From assembly GCF_003711105.1 (NCBI RefSeq), contig NZ_CP023865.1:4117001-4181000 (forward strand): a DNA stretch of 64,000 bases, given 5' to 3'. Origin of the DNA: Actinoplanes teichomyceticus ATCC 31121 (GTDB taxonomy: Bacteria > Actinomycetota > Actinomycetes > Mycobacteriales > Micromonosporaceae). Made by a program: the position numbers and the translations under genes. The notes beneath the pieces are model-generated. The model was not told the origin of the DNA. It saw only the letters and a program-made list of their open reading frames with translations, and ran no database searches. This document shows positions 19,768 to 30,094 of this stretch, one piece after another (positions within the stretch are counted from its first letter, which is position 1; the number at the start of each line of letters is the position of its first letter).

Positions 19768-20483
19768 GCCGCAAAGCCTATCCGGTCGTTACCTTCGCCC
19801 GCCTGTGCCTCGGCCGGCCCGGCAGTCGCGACCAGGCGCAGCCCCGCGAACCGGATGGCGGTCAGTCCGGCCGCCGCGGCCCGGTCGATGATCGTGATGG
19901 TGGCGGCGTCGCGGTGGATCGGATGGCCGGGGTCGGCCACGTCGCGCAGCAGTCGCTGCCAGTTGCGGCAGTGCGCGGCGAACACCGACGGACGCACCTT
20001 CCGCTTGCGGGCCTCCTGCCCGGCGAGCGCCACCCGCGGATCGACGTCCAGCAGCAGCAGGTGGGTACGCCGGCCGGCGCGCCCGGCCGCCGCGGTGATC
20101 AGCTTGCGGGCCCAGGCCCGGGTGCCGCACTCGTGCACGACGATCGACTCGCGGCCGCGCAGGGCACGCAGCAGGCGCAGGTAGTGGCTGGCGTGCACGA
20201 GCGGCCGCCAGTACCGGTAGGGCAGCGCGCCGAGGTACCGGCTCAGGCGGGCCCGCTCCTGCTCGGAGTCGAGCACCCGCACGCCCGGCTGCGGCAGCAG
20301 GCGCTTGAGCAGCGTGGTCTTGCCGGCCCCGGGCACACCGGCGACCACGAGCAGCGAGCCGGCCGGGAAACCGAGCTCCCCGACCGGACGGCCGCGCAGG
20401 TCACGGCCGGCGGCCGGGGCGATGTGCACGGTCGCGCCGGTGGCGGCGGGGTCGAGGACCGCGAGGTCGGCGAGGGTTGCCAT
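19764..20483 (-). CDS. P-loop ATPase/kinase-like protein (zeta-toxin-like fold) heading the def operon
   Basis: 239 residues; ATG at 20483 with GGGAAGGAA upstream (longer in-frame starts lack a site). Walker A at 49-57 (GVPGAGKTT), then RVLDSEQERARLSRYLG, an ESIVVHECGTRAWARKLI strand-helix, LLLLDVDP (Walker-B-like) and a lid region with ARKRKVRPSVFAAHCRNW. The layout is that of small AAA/zeta-like phosphotransferases. The C-terminal 40 residues (TITIIDRAAAAGLTAIRF) have no recognised match. Coupled by 4-nt overlap to def. Role unknown. Confidence 0.8.
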   Translation of the reverse strand: MATLADLAVLDPAATGATVHIAPAAGRDLRGRPVGELGFPAGSLLVVAGVPGAGKTTLLKRLLPQPGVRVLDSEQERARLSRYLGALPYRYWRPLVHASHYLRLLRALRGRESIVVHECGTRAWARKLITAAAGRAGRRTHLLLLDVDPRVALAGQEARKRKVRPSVFAAHCRNWQRLLRDVADPGHPIHRDAATITIIDRAAAAGLTAIRFAGLRLVATAGPAEAQAGEGNDRIGFAA

Positions 20484-20569
20484 GGTCGTTCCTTCCCGCC
20501 GGGGCAGGAACCGAACTCCCGTGACCGCCGAGACCCCGGCCCCCGTCCGCGGCGACACACGTCACCTGC

Positions 20570-20583
20570 AGGGCCGAAGGTCT
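20570..20583. promoter_or_regulatory. DosR-like box upstream of the ATPase-def operon (weak)
   Basis: AGGGCCGAAGGTCT, whose reverse complement AGACCTTCGGCCCT resembles the DosR/DevR palindrome and is nearly the same as the box at 57034-57048. About 90 nt before the ATPase start. Chance occurrence in GC-rich DNA is possible. Confidence 0.3.
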
Positions 20584-20688
20584 GGTCCGCCCCGGGTCGC
20601 CCCGGAACCCGGCCGCCGGGCGCCACGCGGGCGCCAGGATGTCGAACGGCCGGCGAAGGACTACTCCCCTTCGGCGCAGACAATACCC

Positions 20689-21213
20689 TCACGCCGCAAA
20701 CAACGTGGGACGCTCGCGCAGCAGCATGTGCTTGAGTTTGATCAGGGACCGGCGGGTCTGGCTCTTGACCACCGTGATCGGCACGCCGAGCTCGGCGGCC
20801 ACCTGTTCCACACTGTGGTCGGCGAAGTACCGCAGCAGCACGATCGCCCGGTCCCGGGCGGGCAGCCGGCCCAGCGCGCTCATCATGGTGACCCGCAGGT
20901 CCGCGTCGACGGTGTACGACGGCTCGCGCAACCGGCCCGGTGTCGTCTCGGTGGAGCTGCGCCGCCGCCGGTGGTCGAGGTAGGTGCGCAGCAGGACCTT
21001 GTGGGCGTACGCCGGAAGGTTGTCGCTGCCGGCGGCCCGCTCCCAGCTCAGGAACAGCTTGGTCAGCGTGGCCTGGGTGAGGTCCTGGGCCAGGTGCCAG
21101 TCCCGGCACAGCTGGTACGCGCTGCTGTGCAGGCGCGCGGAGCTGGCGTACGCGAAGCGGGTGAACTCCTCCCTCGGGGAGGGAGCCGACGGTGGGGTGA
21201 GGAGTTCAAGCAT
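20689..21213 (-). CDS. ECF sigma factor of the SigE/SigM actinobacterial type
   Basis: 174 residues, ATG at 21213 (AGAAGG lies about 15 nt upstream; a longer frame reaches 21291 without a better site). Region 2 about 12-75: FAYASSARLHSSAYQLCRDW and the core-binding DLTQATLTKLFLSW. Region 4 about 115-165: LPARDRAIVLLRYFADHSVE and the HTH AAELGVPITVVKSQTRRSL. No anti-sigma gene follows on the same strand, consistent with the SigE-like group whose members are often alone. Target genes cannot be inferred. Confidence 0.9.
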   Translation of the reverse strand: MLELLTPPSAPSPREEFTRFAYASSARLHSSAYQLCRDWHLAQDLTQATLTKLFLSWERAAGSDNLPAYAHKVLLRTYLDHRRRRSSTETTPGRLREPSYTVDADLRVTMMSALGRLPARDRAIVLLRYFADHSVEQVAAELGVPITVVKSQTRRSLIKLKHMLLRERPTLFAA

Positions 21214-21367
21214 GACCAGGGTGTCGCCTTCTCTGCAGCCACCGTGGCCGTTCTGCCACTGTGGACCGTCTCCGTGGAACGCGTGCGCCAAAGTACGCGT
21301 TCATCCCGCGTTCGTGGGGGCGGACCGTGAGAGTGGCACGCAATGGGTAGAGAAGGCTCGGAAGCGC

Positions 21368-22627
21368 CTATGCGGGGGCTGTGACCGCACCCGCCAGCGC
21401 GGCGCGCAACGGGGCGGCCTTGGCGGCGGCCTCGGCGACCTCCGCGGCCGGATCGCTGTCCGCGGTGATCCCGCCGCCGGCCCAGGTGTGCACGCGGCTG
21501 CCGTCGACCGCCACGGTGCGGATGCTGAGCCCCAGGTCCAGGTGGTCGTGACCGATCCAGCCCAACGCGCCCATGCTCACCCCGCGGCCGACCGGCTCCA
21601 GGGTGGCGATCTGTCGAAGGGCGGCGAGCTTGGGAGCTCCGGTGACACTGCCGCCGGGGCAGACCGCGCGGAGCAGGTCGGCGAGGTCGAGGTCGCCGTC
21701 GAGGGGCGCGGAGACGACCGATTCGGCCTGCCACAGGTCGCACCACCGGCGGACCGCGAACAACTCGTCGACGCGGACCGGCCCGGCGCCGGGCAATCGG
21801 GCCAGGTCGTTGCGTTCCAGATCAACGATCATGACGTGTTCGGCGCGTTCCTTGGCGGAGGCCAGCAGGTCGCGGCGACCGGCCGCGGTGGCCGGGCGGG
21901 TGCCCTTGATCGGCCGGGTGAGCACCCGGCCGTCACGAACCTCGACGAGGGTCTCCGGCGACGCGGTGGCCAGCGCCCAGCCGCCGTCCGGCGCGGCCAG
22001 GACGCCGCCGTACCGCGCGCCGGGCAGGGTGGCGACGCGGCGCAGCGCCGCGGCCGGATCCGCGGTGTACGGCGCGGCCCCGTGCCCGACCACGTTGACC
22101 TGGTAGACGTCGCCGCGCCCGATCGCGTCACGGACTCGCTGGACGGCGCGGGCGTGCTCGGCGGGTGTCCAGCTCTCCCGCCACGGGCCCAGGCGCCAGC
22201 CCGCGGACCGGGCCGGCGCGTCCGGCGGCGGCCGGTCGGTGTGTTCGTGGACGACCGCGTACACGTCGGGGATGCCGGGCACCGGACTGGGGGCGCCCGG
22301 AGTGGCCTGGATCATCACGCATCCGGCATCTGCCGACACGTAGAGCGATGCTCCGCACAGGAGGCCATGACCGTTAGGCCGGTATTTGTCAGCCGAACGG
22401 CCGAGGTTTCGCACCGGCAGTCCGTTGTCGGCGAGGAAGGCGGTCAGAAGCTCGGCAGGGTCACCGGAATCACCCCGGCGCCACGCGAACACACGTAACG
22501 CATGGTGACGGGCACGGCAGGCGGTCGGCGCCGCCGGCGGAGCGACGGAGGGAGACAGCCGGCAGTGGTCGCCGGACCCCGGAGCGTGGACCATCGATAC
22601 CGCGAAATCGCGGTCGGACGCCGTCAC
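21368..22627 (-). CDS. pabB: Aminodeoxychorismate synthase component I-like chorismate-binding enzyme
   Basis: Up to 419 residues. The chorismate-utilising core fills residues about 150-410: GRGDVYQVNVVG, the PIKGTRPATA motif, HVMIVDLERNDLARL, and SVTGAPKLAALRQI with the family Lys. It would make aminodeoxychorismate for folate (or a folate-like route). No glutaminase domain; no pabA or pabC lies next to it. The first 45 residues do not look conserved, so the real start may be GTG 22492 (VFAWRRGDSGDPAELL) or ATG 22594; the widest start (GTG 22627) is given. Anthranilate or isochorismate synthase is less likely from the PIKGTRP pattern. Confidence 0.88.
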   Translation of the reverse strand: MTASDRDFAVSMVHAPGSGDHCRLSPSVAPPAAPTACRARHHALRVFAWRRGDSGDPAELLTAFLADNGLPVRNLGRSADKYRPNGHGLLCGASLYVSADAGCVMIQATPGAPSPVPGIPDVYAVVHEHTDRPPPDAPARSAGWRLGPWRESWTPAEHARAVQRVRDAIGRGDVYQVNVVGHGAAPYTADPAAALRRVATLPGARYGGVLAAPDGGWALATASPETLVEVRDGRVLTRPIKGTRPATAAGRRDLLASAKERAEHVMIVDLERNDLARLPGAGPVRVDELFAVRRWCDLWQAESVVSAPLDGDLDLADLLRAVCPGGSVTGAPKLAALRQIATLEPVGRGVSMGALGWIGHDHLDLGLSIRTVAVDGSRVHTWAGGGITADSDPAAEVAEAAAKAAPLRAALAGAVTAPA

Positions 22628-22715
22628 CGCCGGGCACCGTCATCGTTCGATGTGAGGTAACGTTCGACCCCGACTTTGTGAACCTTCACACAGCCCCCTA
22701 CCGGAGTAAACGCTG

Positions 22716-22916
22716 ATGTGCCAGCACCAATCCCCCTGCCCCCCAGCCGACGCGATCGACCGGGAGGCCGCCCGCACCGTGGCGACCTTCCAGGAACAGG
22801 GCTGGAGCCTGCTCTGCAACGGCGTCATCGTCTTCGAGGACACCGGTGAGCTGCTTCCGGACGGCACCACGATCGAGCCGCACCGCGGTCCGGCACGGCA
22901 CGCTCTCGCTGCGTAA
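22716..22916 (+). CDS. DUF5999 small conserved protein
   Basis: 66 residues; ATG at 22716 with CCGGAG ten bases upstream. Starts MCQHQSPCPPADAIDREAAR and has the family signature QGWSLLCNGVIVFEDTGELL followed by PDGTTIEPHR; this matches the actinomycete DUF5999 family almost throughout. Two or three Cys near the N-terminus and one in the centre could bind metal, but the function is unknown. A TGTGAACCTTCACA palindrome lies at 22677-22690 in its promoter. Confidence 0.88.
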   Translation: MCQHQSPCPPADAIDREAARTVATFQEQGWSLLCNGVIVFEDTGELLPDGTTIEPHRGPARHALAA

Positions 22917-22991
22917 TCACCCAGGGTAACGAAACCACCGCGGTGGCGGCGGTGGGTTCTGCCCGCGCGCTCGGGGCTGCACCGAAAGACG

Positions 22992-23026
22992 GCGCAGGCC
23001 GCGATCATGATGACCGCGACCTGCGC
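22992..23026 (-). terminator. Terminator hairpin of gcvP
   Basis: 12-bp stem (22992-23003 with 23015-23026, one G-U wobble on the transcript) with an 11-nt loop, 14 nt past the gcvP stop. Confidence 0.75.
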
Positions 23027-23039
23027 ACGCGTCCTCCGG

Positions 23040-25883
<2,844 letters not shown>

Positions 25884-25920
25884 GCAACCTCCCCCTCTGT
25901 CATACCCAGCCGGGCACTTC

Positions 25921-26047
25921 AGAGTCGCCTGCCCACGCGGTCCTTTTGCCTGAGAGGTTCCGGGGAGGATTTGCCCCTTCGGCGCCGATGGGCCCTGAAG
26001 GTCAGGACCCGGGTCTCTCCCGCGCGGGTGTTGCCGGCTGCTCTCAA
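25921..26047 (-). ncRNA. Glycine riboswitch (single aptamer) upstream of gcvP
   Basis: On the minus strand the leader contains the glycine-aptamer landmarks in order: GCGGGAGAGACCC, GCGCCGAAGGGGCAA and CTCTCAGGCAAAAGGACC, followed by GGCAGGCGACTCTG. Only one copy of each is present, so this is a singlet with a short ghost-aptamer-like 3' element rather than a tandem pair. It ends about 35 nt before the gcvP start and next to its ribosome site, which fits translational or early transcriptional control by glycine. Confidence 0.93.
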
Positions 26048-26092
26048 CCTACCAGCGCACACGGTCATGATCGGAATGCCTAGGCTGTGTCT

Positions 26093-27088
26093 GTGACCTA
26101 CTCCCCTGCCGTTGACCGTTACGAGTCCATGACGTACCGCCGCGCGGGTCGCAGCGGGCTGCAGCTGCCGGCCATCTCCCTCGGGCTGTGGCACAACTTC
26201 GGCGACACCCGCCCGGCCGAGCGCCAGCGCGACATCGTCCGCCGCGCCTTCGACCTCGGGGTCACCCACTTCGACCTGGCCAACAACTACGGGCCGCCGC
26301 CGGGCAGCGCCGAGACCAACTTCGGCCGGATCCTCGCCGGCGACCTGCGGCACCACCGTGACGAGCTGGTCATCTCCAGCAAGGCCGGCTACACCATGTG
26401 GGACGGTCCGTACGGCGACTGGGGCTCGCGGAAATACCTGATCAGCTCGCTGGACCAGTCGCTGAAGCGGCTCGGCGTCGACTACGTCGACATCTTCTAC
26501 CACCACCGGCCCGACCCGCAGACGCCGCTGGAGGAGACGATGGGCGCGCTGGACGCCATCGTGCGCTCCGGCAAGGCGCTGTACGTCGGCCTGAGCAACT
26601 ACCGGTCCGAGCAGACCGCGAAGGCCGCCGCGATCCTGCGCGAGCTGGGCACGCCGCTGCTGATCCACCAGCCGTCGTACTCGATCCTGAACCGCTGGAT
26701 CGAGCACGACCGGCTGCTCGACACCCTCGCGGAGGCCGGCGCCGGATGCATCGCGTTCAGCCCGCTGCAGCAGGGCCTGCTCACCGACCGCTACCTCGAC
26801 GGCATCCCGGACGACTCGCGGATCCGCACCAGCGTGTTCCTGGACGAGAAGGCCCTGGACGCGAAGACCATGGGCCGGTTGCACGCGCTCAACGACCTCG
26901 CCAAGCGGCGCGGGCAGTCCCTGGCCCAGCTGGCGCTGGCCTGGGCGCTGCGCGACCCGCGGATGACCAGCCTGATCATCGGCGCGTCCAGCGTGCGGCA
27001 GCTGGAGGACAACATCGGCGCGCTGCGCAACCCGGCGCTGAGCCAGGACGAGCTGGACGCCATCGACGCCACCGTGCTGGACCTCTAG
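26093..27088 (+). CDS. Aldo/keto reductase, YghZ/Gpr-like (L-glyceraldehyde 3-phosphate reductase group)
   Basis: About 331 residues. GTG at 26093 preferred: TAGGCT (26081-26086) is exactly 6 nt upstream, fitting a leaderless mRNA; GTG 26087 would add two residues. AKR landmarks: THFDLANNYGPPPGSAE (catalytic Asp and Tyr), the Lys in ELVISSKAG, HHRPDPQTPLEET with the His, and the NADPH-binding C-terminal SLIIGASSVRQLEDN. The WDGPYGDWGSRKYLISSLDQ insert marks the YghZ subgroup, which reduces aldehydes such as methylglyoxal and L-glyceraldehyde 3-phosphate. Divergent from gcvP. Confidence 0.92.
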   Translation: MTYSPAVDRYESMTYRRAGRSGLQLPAISLGLWHNFGDTRPAERQRDIVRRAFDLGVTHFDLANNYGPPPGSAETNFGRILAGDLRHHRDELVISSKAGYTMWDGPYGDWGSRKYLISSLDQSLKRLGVDYVDIFYHHRPDPQTPLEETMGALDAIVRSGKALYVGLSNYRSEQTAKAAAILRELGTPLLIHQPSYSILNRWIEHDRLLDTLAEAGAGCIAFSPLQQGLLTDRYLDGIPDDSRIRTSVFLDEKALDAKTMGRLHALNDLAKRRGQSLAQLALAWALRDPRMTSLIIGASSVRQLEDNIGALRNPALSQDELDAIDATVLDL

Positions 27089-27135
27089 AAAAATCGCGCG
27101 CCCGCCCGGGGCCGGTTTCCGTACCGTCCCCGGGC

Positions 27136-27816
27136 ATGCGCACGGACCTCGTCGAAGAGCACACCATCCTGTCCGTCGTGGTCGGCTCGCGCGCCTACGG
27201 CCTGGACACCCCGGACAGCGACCACGACCGGCGCGGCGTCTACGCGGCGCCGACCCGCGAGCTGTGGCGTCTCGACAAACCGCCCACCCACCTGGACGGT
27301 CCGGCCGAGGAGCAGTTCTCCTGGGAGATCGAGCGGTTCTGCACGCTGGCCGTGCAGGCCAATCCGACCGTGCTGGAGGTGCTCTGGTCGCCGCTGGTCG
27401 AACGGCTCACGCCGGACGGCGAGCAGCTGCTGGCGGCCCGCCGGGCGTTCCTGTCGCGGCGGGTGGCCGCGACCTACGGCAACTACGCGCGCGACCAGCT
27501 CGACCGGGTGGCCGCCCGGCGGGCCCGCACCGGCGAGACCAACCACAAACAGGCCATGCACATGATCCGGCTGCTGATCGCCGGCGCGCACGTGCTGCGC
27601 ACCGGGGAGGTCCTGGTCGACGTGCGCGGGCTGCGTGACCGGCTGATGCCGATCCGGCACGGCGAGCTGCCGTGGGCGGCGGTCGCCGCCTGGGCCGCGC
27701 GGCTGCTCGCCGACCTGGCCGAGGCCGCGGCCGGGACACGGCTGCCGGAACACCCCGACCGGGAACGGGTCGACCGGCTGCTCGGCGAGATCCGGGAGCA
27801 CGGCCTGCGCCGGTGA
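27136..27816 (+). CDS. Predicted nucleotidyltransferase (pol-beta superfamily, minimal NTase plus helical domain)
   Basis: 226 residues; ATG at 27136, 47 nt after the reductase. N-terminal NTase signature VVGSRAYGLDTPDSDHDRRG supplies the GS motif and two Asp (residues about 16-32); a helical C-terminal part with NYARDQLDRVAARRARTGETNHKQAMHMIRLL is typical of the actinobacterial and phage group annotated as nucleotidyltransferase domain-containing proteins. Probably AMPylates or uridylylates an RNA or protein, but the target is unknown. No partner toxin/antitoxin gene adjoins it. Confidence 0.85.
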   Translation: MRTDLVEEHTILSVVVGSRAYGLDTPDSDHDRRGVYAAPTRELWRLDKPPTHLDGPAEEQFSWEIERFCTLAVQANPTVLEVLWSPLVERLTPDGEQLLAARRAFLSRRVAATYGNYARDQLDRVAARRARTGETNHKQAMHMIRLLIAGAHVLRTGEVLVDVRGLRDRLMPIRHGELPWAAVAAWAARLLADLAEAAAGTRLPEHPDRERVDRLLGEIREHGLRR

Positions 27817-27832
27817 CCGGTTTGCCGGCGCG

Positions 27833-28687
27833 TCAGCCGCGACGGCCGATCCACACGTCCCGGGTGGCGCGGACGGTGAGATCGTCGCGGCCGGGCAACC
27901 CGGCCACGATCGCGTCGAGGGCGGCCAGTTCGGCGCCGCCCAGCCGGTCGCCGAGCCGGTCCCGGGTGCGCTGCAGGGTGACCTGCGCGTAGCGCAGCGC
28001 GGCGGCGCCCAGCGGCGGGCGCAGCTCGATGGCGAAACGGCGCGCGCCCTCGAGCTCGAACCCGGCGGCCCGCAGCCGGGCGCCCCAGTCCTCGCCCATG
28101 TGCATGCCGGCCTCCCGCCGCAGCCGGGCCAGCTCGGCCTGGCAGCGGTCCTCCAGGGCGCTGCCGGCCGGGTCGGTGAGGAAGCGCGGGAACCCGTCCA
28201 GCTCGCTGATCACGACCGCGCCGCCGGGGCGCAGCACGTCGCGGACCCGGGTCAGCGCGGCGGCCGGGTCGGCCAGGTGGTGCATCGACGCCGACGCCCA
28301 CACCAGATCGGCCGGGCCGAGCTGCGGCCAGTCGCCGTCCAGGTCGGCGCGGACCGTCCGGACCCGCTCGCCGCAGCCGGCCTCGGTGGCGCGCCGCCGC
28401 AGCCGGGCGAGCATGTCCTCGTCCACGTCCACCGCGGTCAGCGCGGCGCCGGGCAGGTGCCGGGCCAGGGCGAGCGTGCCGGTGCCGGTCCCCGCGCCGA
28501 GGTCGACGACGCGCGGCCGGTCCGGCGCCGCCGCGGCGGCCCAGCCGATCACCTCGTCGTAGTAGTCGCGCAGCACCTCGGCGTCGAGGTCGAGCATCTC
28601 GGCGAGCTGACCGGGCTGATCGTGGCCGTGCCGGTGGTGGCCGTGCTGGTGAGTACCGGGCTGGTGGTGACCGTGTTCGTGTGCCAT
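27833..28687 (-). CDS. SAM-dependent methyltransferase with His-rich N-terminus
   Basis: 284 residues. Starts MAHEHGHHQPGTHQHGHHRH: ten of the first 25 residues are His, so this tail probably binds Ni, Zn or Cu. Then a class I methyltransferase: VVDLGAGTGTGTLALA (motif I), LTAVDVDEDML, ADLVWASASMHHLADP (post-motif) and RPGGAVVISELDG. The UbiE/MenG-like core suggests a small-molecule substrate. No ribosome site; TAGCCT lies exactly 6 nt before the ATG, so it is leaderless. Divergent from the XRE-cupin regulator, starts only 47 bp apart. Confidence 0.9.
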   Translation of the reverse strand: MAHEHGHHQPGTHQHGHHRHGHDQPGQLAEMLDLDAEVLRDYYDEVIGWAAAAAPDRPRVVDLGAGTGTGTLALARHLPGAALTAVDVDEDMLARLRRRATEAGCGERVRTVRADLDGDWPQLGPADLVWASASMHHLADPAAALTRVRDVLRPGGAVVISELDGFPRFLTDPAGSALEDRCQAELARLRREAGMHMGEDWGARLRAAGFELEGARRFAIELRPPLGAAALRYAQVTLQRTRDRLGDRLGGAELAALDAIVAGLPGRDDLTVRATRDVWIGRRG

Positions 28688-28706
28688 GCCCCGAGGCTAC
28701 CGCCGC

Positions 28707-28744
28707 CTTGCGTGAACGGCATACCATCTTGCGTATGACGCAAG
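28707..28744. promoter_or_regulatory. CTTGCGT operator set centred on the XRE regulator start codon
   Basis: CTTGCGT occurs at 28707-28713 and 28728-28734 (21 bp apart, two helical turns), and the second forms a perfect 17-bp palindrome with ACGCAAG (28738-28744) whose centre is the ATG start codon of the regulator. It lies between two divergent leaderless genes, so binding should block both. The likely binder is the regulator itself. Confidence 0.7.
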
Positions 28745-29316
28745 ACGGTGAGCTGGACGCCCTCGTCCGCCAACGGATCCGCGGGCTGCGGGTCGCTCGC
28801 GGCTGGTCGCTCGACGAGCTGGCCGCCCGCAGCTATCTGAGCCCGTCCACGCTGAGCCGCATCGAGACCGGGCACCGGCGCATCGCCCTCGATCAGCTGG
28901 CCCCGATCGCCCGGGCGCTCGGCACCACCCTCGACCAGCTGGTCGAGTCGGGCCGGGACGAGGACGTGGTGATCCGCCCGCACCACGACGCGTCCCGCGG
29001 CATGACCACGTGGCTGCTCAGCCGCGAGGGCGTCCCGGCCGGGATGACCGTGGCCAAGCTGCGCGTGGACCGGCCGGTGCCGGCCGACCTGCGGGTGCAC
29101 CCCGGCCGCGACTGGTTCGTCGTGCTCTCCGGCGCCGTGGTGCTGCGCCTGGCCGAACGCACCATCGTGGTCCGCACCGGCGAGGCCGCCGAGTTCTCCA
29201 CGATGGTGCCGCACGCGTTCGGCTCCACCGGCGGCCCGGCCGAGATCCTGTGCATCCTCGACCACGAGGGCGAGCGCTCCCACCTGGGACCGGCCCGCGA
29301 CCGGCGACCCGGCTGA
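28735..29316 (+). CDS. XRE-family regulator with C-terminal cupin domain
   Basis: 193 residues. HTH_3 domain about 8-68 (IRGLRVARGWSLDELAARSY ... LSRIETGHRRIAL) and a cupin about 100-185 (HPGRDWFVVLSGAVVLRLAE, GEAAEFSTMVPHAFG with the metal or ligand positions). This class senses a small molecule through the cupin and often represses a neighbouring metabolic gene. ATG 28735 lies 7 nt after TACCAT, so leaderless. Its operator (28707-28744) suggests autoregulation and control of the divergent His-rich methyltransferase. Confidence 0.92.
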   Translation: MTQDGELDALVRQRIRGLRVARGWSLDELAARSYLSPSTLSRIETGHRRIALDQLAPIARALGTTLDQLVESGRDEDVVIRPHHDASRGMTTWLLSREGVPAGMTVAKLRVDRPVPADLRVHPGRDWFVVLSGAVVLRLAERTIVVRTGEAAEFSTMVPHAFGSTGGPAEILCILDHEGERSHLGPARDRRPG

Positions 29317-29455
29317 CCCCGCGACCGGTCCGGCGGCGGCCCAAGGTCGACAACCCGACAGCCGGGCCGGCGCGTCACGACCGGCGGACCTGACGCGGTC
29401 CGGGTTCAATCGACGTGCACATCTGTCGACGGTCATCGTTGCGGGGGGACCGATC

Positions 29456-30094
29456 ATGGATTACTACCTGCTGGCCGGGGACGGGATCCTGGCCGAGGAG
29501 TTCGCCTACGGCGAGGACCACGTGACCGTGGGGCTCGGCGGCGCGACGTGGGCGCCCGGCGACCGGCGGTGGCGCGGCGCCGGATCGTTCGCCCGATGCC
29601 TGCGTACGAACGGAGCCCTGCTCGCCACGGCCACGCCGGTGGACCGGGACCGGGCCGCGCGGGTCTACCGGGACCTGTGCGGCGCGTCGCTGCCCGGCGA
29701 AGCCCAGCTGCGCGCCCGGTTCGGCGACTGGGTCCGGCTGACCAGCGCGGCCCCGTTGCGGCTCGGCGGGCATGACACCCCGGCCGGATTCGCCGAGAAA
29801 CGCGTCTACCGGGTGCTGTTCGCCCGGGAACTGCCGGACACCCGGCTCGCCGGGCTGAGCGCGTCCTGGCCGGGCGGCGGCGACGGCGGGATGCCCGGCG
29901 GCCGTGGCCGCGCGGGCGCCGACCTGTTCTCCTGGACCCTGCGGCGGGTGGGGCGCGGGATCGCCTGGGCGCTGGACGTGACCGTGCTGCTCAGCGGGGA
30001 CCGCGCCGAGATCGTCGGTGACGTGCTGCGGAAACTGACCGCCGACGTGCGCTCTCGCGGCCTGATCCCGGTGACCACCGAACGCTTCGCGTGA
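29456..30094 (+). CDS. Hypothetical protein, unknown family
   Basis: 212 residues; ATG at 29456 with GGGGGGA nine bases upstream. Opens MDYYLLAGDGILAEEFAYGE. No signal peptide, no membrane span, no motif I recognise. It has a variable Gly-rich loop (GGGDGGMPGGRGR, about 135-150) between two ordered-looking halves and a C-terminal VTVLLSGDRAEIVGDVLRKL. Coding character is supported by the ribosome site, third-position GC and clean stop. It is followed by 425 nt of non-coding repeats. Confidence 0.7.
   Translation: MDYYLLAGDGILAEEFAYGEDHVTVGLGGATWAPGDRRWRGAGSFARCLRTNGALLATATPVDRDRAARVYRDLCGASLPGEAQLRARFGDWVRLTSAAPLRLGGHDTPAGFAEKRVYRVLFARELPDTRLAGLSASWPGGGDGGMPGGRGRAGADLFSWTLRRVGRGIAWALDVTVLLSGDRAEIVGDVLRKLTADVRSRGLIPVTTERFA

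Noticed and set aside
22677..22690. TGTGAACCTTCACA as a CRP site for the DUF5999 gene
   Set aside because: The spacing between TGTGA and TCACA is 4, not the 6 of CRP sites; kept only as a note on a palindrome.
29272..29283. CGAGCGCTCCCA resembling a CebR half-site
   Set aside because: It lies inside the XRE-cupin coding sequence near its end, with only one good half; chance match.
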